A stretch of 64,000 bases of DNA from an uncultured Erythrobacter sp. (lineage in GTDB: Bacteria; Pseudomonadota; Alphaproteobacteria; Sphingomonadales; Sphingomonadaceae). Below the pieces are notes generated by a model. That model was given only the letters and a program-made list of their open reading frames with translations. It was not told the origin of the DNA and made no database searches. Position numbers and translations under genes: made by a program. Position 1 is the stretch's first letter, and each line of letters starts with the position of its first letter. The DNA is taken from assembly GCA_947500645.1 (NCBI GenBank), contig CANMSD010000002.1, forward strand, positions 434,001 to 498,000, given 5' to 3'. Below are positions 63,382-64,000 of this stretch, piece after piece.

Positions 63382-64000
63382 ATGAGCTATCAATTCGATC
63401 TGAGCGGACGCACGGCGCTCATCACCGGCGCATCCTCTGGACTGGGGGAGAGATTTGCGCGCCTGCTGACCGGCAGCGGCGCCAAGGTCGCGCTGGGCGC
63501 GCGGCGCAAAGACAAGCTCGAAACGCTTCAGGCAGAACTTGGCGAAAGCGCGCTGGCCGTCTCTATGGATGTTGCGCGCGAAGCGGATATTATTGCTGGC
63601 TACGACGCAGCCGAAGCCGCCTTCGGCACGGTCGATACGGTAATAGCCAATGCCGGGATCGACGGCGTGGGAATGGTCACCGATGTCAGCGAGGAAGAAA
63701 TCGAGCGAACGCTGTTGATCAATCTCAAGGGCGCGATCCTGACAGCGCGCGAAGGAGCAAAGCGGATGCTGGCGGCGGGAACCGAGCAGGGGCGGATCGT
63801 GATGACCGCTTCAATCACGGCGTTTGAGCCTACGCCTGGTCTGGTGGCTTACTCCGCCAGCAAGGCGGGCGTTGTCCAGGCCGCGCGCAGCATGGCGAAA
63901 GAACTCGCGCGCTCGGGGATTTGCGTAAACACGATTTCGCCCGGCTATATCCGCACTGCTATCAACGATGCGTGGTTCGAAACCGAACCGGGCAAGAAGC
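63382..64000 (+). CDS. SDR-family oxidoreductase (cut by window edge)
   Basis: The first 206 residues of a classical SDR. Dinucleotide motif TALITGASSGLGERFARLL, structural IANAGIDGVGM, catalytic Ser (TASITAF) and Tyr-x3-Lys in YSASKAGVVQAARSM, then NTISPGYIRTAIND. Substrate unknown. ATG 63382. The upstream gene is divergent and encodes an acyl-CoA dehydrogenase, which suggests lipid metabolism, but this is only context. The 3' end lies beyond the window. Confidence 0.92.
   Translation, partial: MSYQFDLSGRTALITGASSGLGERFARLLTGSGAKVALGARRKDKLETLQAELGESALAVSMDVAREADIIAGYDAAEAAFGTVDTVIANAGIDGVGMVTDVSEEEIERTLLINLKGAILTAREGAKRMLAAGTEQGRIVMTASITAFEPTPGLVAYSASKAGVVQAARSMAKELARSGICVNTISPGYIRTAINDAWFETEPGKK

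Overview
The window looks like a chromosomal segment of an alphaproteobacterium of the order Sphingomonadales, most likely family Erythrobacteraceae. This is inferred from high GC, the style of the protein families (MipZ, the bc1 trio, a fused CysNC, the tonB-exbB-exbD-exbD set, a ligase-associated DEXH helicase, DUF2059 and PH-domain pairs) and TonB-dependent uptake. It is mostly core genome, with a few accessory patches. No integrase, transposase, rRNA or CRISPR array was seen; one tRNA gene (Gly, anticodon TCC) is present.

Layout. 1-3.9 kb: the start of a TonB-dependent receptor (cut by the window edge), then glnK-amtB behind a sigma-54-type promoter. 4-12.4 kb: a minus-strand run with an EEP-family nuclease/phosphatase, a PNPOx-like protein, an alpha/beta hydrolase, prfC, pheST and an AraC-type regulator with two helically phased direct repeats in front of it. 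12.6-13.2 kb: rpmI-rplT. 13.6-15.1 kb: an AT-richer accessory patch with two divergent Fic-domain genes. 15.2-18.9 kb: a five-gene minus-strand operon that in order and protein type resembles the fap functional-amyloid operon: two secreted Asn-rich proteins, a C39 lipoprotein peptidase, a secreted protein with a Gly-Gly site, and a coiled-coil plus beta-barrel outer-membrane protein. It is bracketed by an intact hisN-like gene and a short copy of that gene's 3' end. 19-28.5 kb: hisN, tandem AraC-type paralogues, prs, small exported/membrane proteins, glpX and hom.

28.6-33.3 kb: an exported protein, then tonB-exbB-exbD1-exbD2 and, after a terminator, a third exbD. 33.4-42.5 kb: a tyrosine-type phosphatase, the DEXH helicase, a four-repeat lipoprotein, a DUF2059 protein, a frameshifted DUF1801 gene overlapping a phosphomannomutase gene, a membrane J-protein, mipZ and panC. 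42.8-46.7 kb: tRNA-Gly with a broken copy of its 3' half, then the sulfate-activation operon cysD-cysNC-cysQ. 46.7-56.5 kb: an OmpA-like lipoprotein, a K/Na:H antiporter, apt, petABC (cytochrome bc1), pgeF and pepN. 56.6-64 kb: an SDR epimerase, an EamA exporter, a threonine-aldolase-like enzyme, a GNAT protein, two PH-domain membrane proteins, an acyl-CoA dehydrogenase and the first part of an SDR oxidoreductase.

How they fit together: nitrogen sensing and ammonium uptake (glnK-amtB), outer-membrane energy coupling (TonB receptor plus tonB/exb), sulfate activation with PAP removal (cysDNCQ), respiration (petABC), translation (pheST, prfC, rpmI, rplT) and nucleotide salvage (prs, apt, pgeF). 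The part most likely to be undescribed is 13.6-19.1 kb: the fap-like secretion cluster, its hisN-derived border repeats and the adjacent Fic pair. A family of intergenic palindromic repeats (three copies, with compensatory stem changes) is also notable.
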